This document shows, one piece after another, positions 4,486 to 5,367 of a DNA stretch of 5,367 nt. The position numbers and the translations under genes were made by a program. The stretch's first letter is position 1. Each line of letters opens with the position of its first letter. This DNA comes from Burkholderiaceae bacterium (GTDB taxonomy: Bacteria > Pseudomonadota > Gammaproteobacteria > Burkholderiales > Burkholderiaceae_E), in the NCBI GenBank assembly GCA_023258775.1, contig JALQWJ010000120.1, positions 1 through 5,367 of the forward strand, read 5' to 3'. Below the pieces are notes generated by a model. That model ran no database searches. It was not told the origin of the DNA and saw nothing but the letters and a program-made list of their open reading frames with translations.

Positions 4486-5367
4486 ATCAAAAGTATCTTG
4501 CATTACTACTTGTGACGATCGCACTTGCGTCCTGTACTGAACATACCGAGACGCCGAAAGCTCCAAGCTCCCCCGTCTATCAACGCGGTGGTCTTCACTA
4601 TCCGGAACAGCATCCGCAATTGAAGCTCCTTGCACTAAGTCCGGTTCGTCAAGCACAGGTTGAAAAAATTGAACTACCGGCACGTTTGGTTTGGAACGAA
4701 GAGAAAACTCAACGCGTATACAGCGCATTTTCTGGGCGAGTTGGTGTTATCAGCGTGGACCTTGGCCAACAAGTCAGCACAGGGCAAGTACTTGCCAAAC
4801 TGTCCTCCCCCGAATTTGGGGCCGCACAGTCTGAAGCACAACGTGCGCAGGCCGATCTAAGTCTCGCAAGACAAACCAATGAAAGACAACAGAAACTTTT
4901 TGAAATCGGCGTTATTGCACGCAAGGAACTCGATCAGTCGAATGCTGAACTCAAGCGAAACGAAGCTGCATTTGAACTCGCACAAAATCGTATAAAAATT
5001 TATGAAAATCCTTCCGCAATCAATCTTGAGCTTGCATTACGCGCGGCACTGAATGGCGTTGTGGTTGAGCGCAATATTAATCCCAGCCAGGAATTACGCC
5101 CTGACTTGAATCAAGCGCCGCTCTTTGTTATTTCTGATCCAACAAGCTTGTGGTTGCAAATCGACGCGCAAGAACGCGACCTTGCAAGTTTAAGTCCTGG
5201 CAGTGCCATTGACGTTAAAGTTAGCGCGCTTGGTGATCGGGTTTATCCCGCAAGATTGTCGGTTGTTGGCGAACAAATTGATCCAGTGACGCGAAGTATT
5301 AAACTTCGCGCTATCGTCAGCAACCTCGACCGATCGCTTAAAAGCGAAATGCTTGCTAAGGCGGTTT
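4479..5367 (+). CDS. RND efflux periplasmic adaptor lipoprotein (CzcB-like), partial
   Basis: This gene is cut by the window edge; 296 residues are visible of an expected roughly 380-420. It should be the membrane-fusion protein joining the TolC-family channel to an inner-membrane RND pump encoded just beyond the window. Residues 1-18 are a lipoprotein signal with lipobox Leu-Ala-Ser-Cys19; Thr20 (not Asp) suggests outer-membrane anchoring. A first half of the barrel-sandwich domain is at about 82-112 (FSGRVGVISVDLGQQVSTGQ). A helical hairpin follows at about 113-176, rich in Gln, Ala and Glu, which should dock on the channel. The second sandwich half is at 185-218, and the beta-barrel runs from 222 (DPTSLWLQIDA) to 290, with DPVTRSIKLRA typical of the family. 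Upstream in-frame stops at 4455 and 4461 fix the start at or after 4479. Its own ribosome site is weak (TAAGG, 14 nt away). No metal-binding N-terminal domain is seen. Confidence 0.92.
   Translation, partial: MLNQKYLALLLVTIALASCTEHTETPKAPSSPVYQRGGLHYPEQHPQLKLLALSPVRQAQVEKIELPARLVWNEEKTQRVYSAFSGRVGVISVDLGQQVSTGQVLAKLSSPEFGAAQSEAQRAQADLSLARQTNERQQKLFEIGVIARKELDQSNAELKRNEAAFELAQNRIKIYENPSAINLELALRAALNGVVVERNINPSQELRPDLNQAPLFVISDPTSLWLQIDAQERDLASLSPGSAIDVKVSALGDRVYPARLSVVGEQIDPVTRSIKLRAIVSNLDRSLKSEMLAKAV

Noticed and set aside
4432..4728. Leftward open frame of 98 codons before and within the adaptor
   Set aside because: It is antisense to the lipoprotein signal and N-terminal domain of the adaptor, with no supporting features.

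Overview
The window looks like a chromosomal segment of a Gram-negative bacterium, most likely a gamma- or beta-proteobacterium. By eye, base composition is close to 50% GC. The support is a TctE/QseC-like histidine kinase with its OmpR-family regulator, a TolC-family outer-membrane protein with a signal peptide, and a lipoprotein adaptor of the RND/HlyD type. No gene matches a named species closely enough to say more. I see no rRNA, tRNA, CRISPR array or insertion sequence.

Layout. Positions 1-395 carry no convincing gene but are dense in inverted repeats. Six have a loop of exactly 5 nt, two of these with perfect 12-13 bp arms, and the last is followed by a T run like an intrinsic terminator. 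A small cysteine-containing protein with a poly-proline N-terminus follows (396-707, +). Its 3' end overlaps the 3' end of the histidine kinase (682-2103, -), which overlaps the response regulator (2100-2786, -), so these two form one operon reading leftward. A 115-bp divergent intergenic region (2787-2901) separates the regulator from a TolC-family protein (2902-4296, +). After a 182-bp gap comes a periplasmic adaptor lipoprotein (from 4479, +), cut by the right edge of the window.

How the parts fit. The right half reads as the first two genes of a tripartite efflux operon in CzcC-CzcB order, with the inner-membrane RND pump expected just past the right edge. The leftward operon is probably its dedicated two-component regulator. 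The main support is in the divergent region: a 26-bp tandem repeat that resolves into six 11-bp half-sites of the form CTTAnGGTCAG, stopping 11 bp before a good -10 box. This is the arrangement expected for a phosphorylated OmpR-family activator. A 14-of-16 copy of the motif recurs just before the adaptor gene. The exported substrate cannot be read from this window; a metal is the first guess from operon type only.

Most worth a second look: the operator array, the probable leaderless start of the TolC gene, the second operator-like copy with a 13-codon upstream ORF before the adaptor, the hairpin series at 1-332, and the small four-to-five-cysteine protein.
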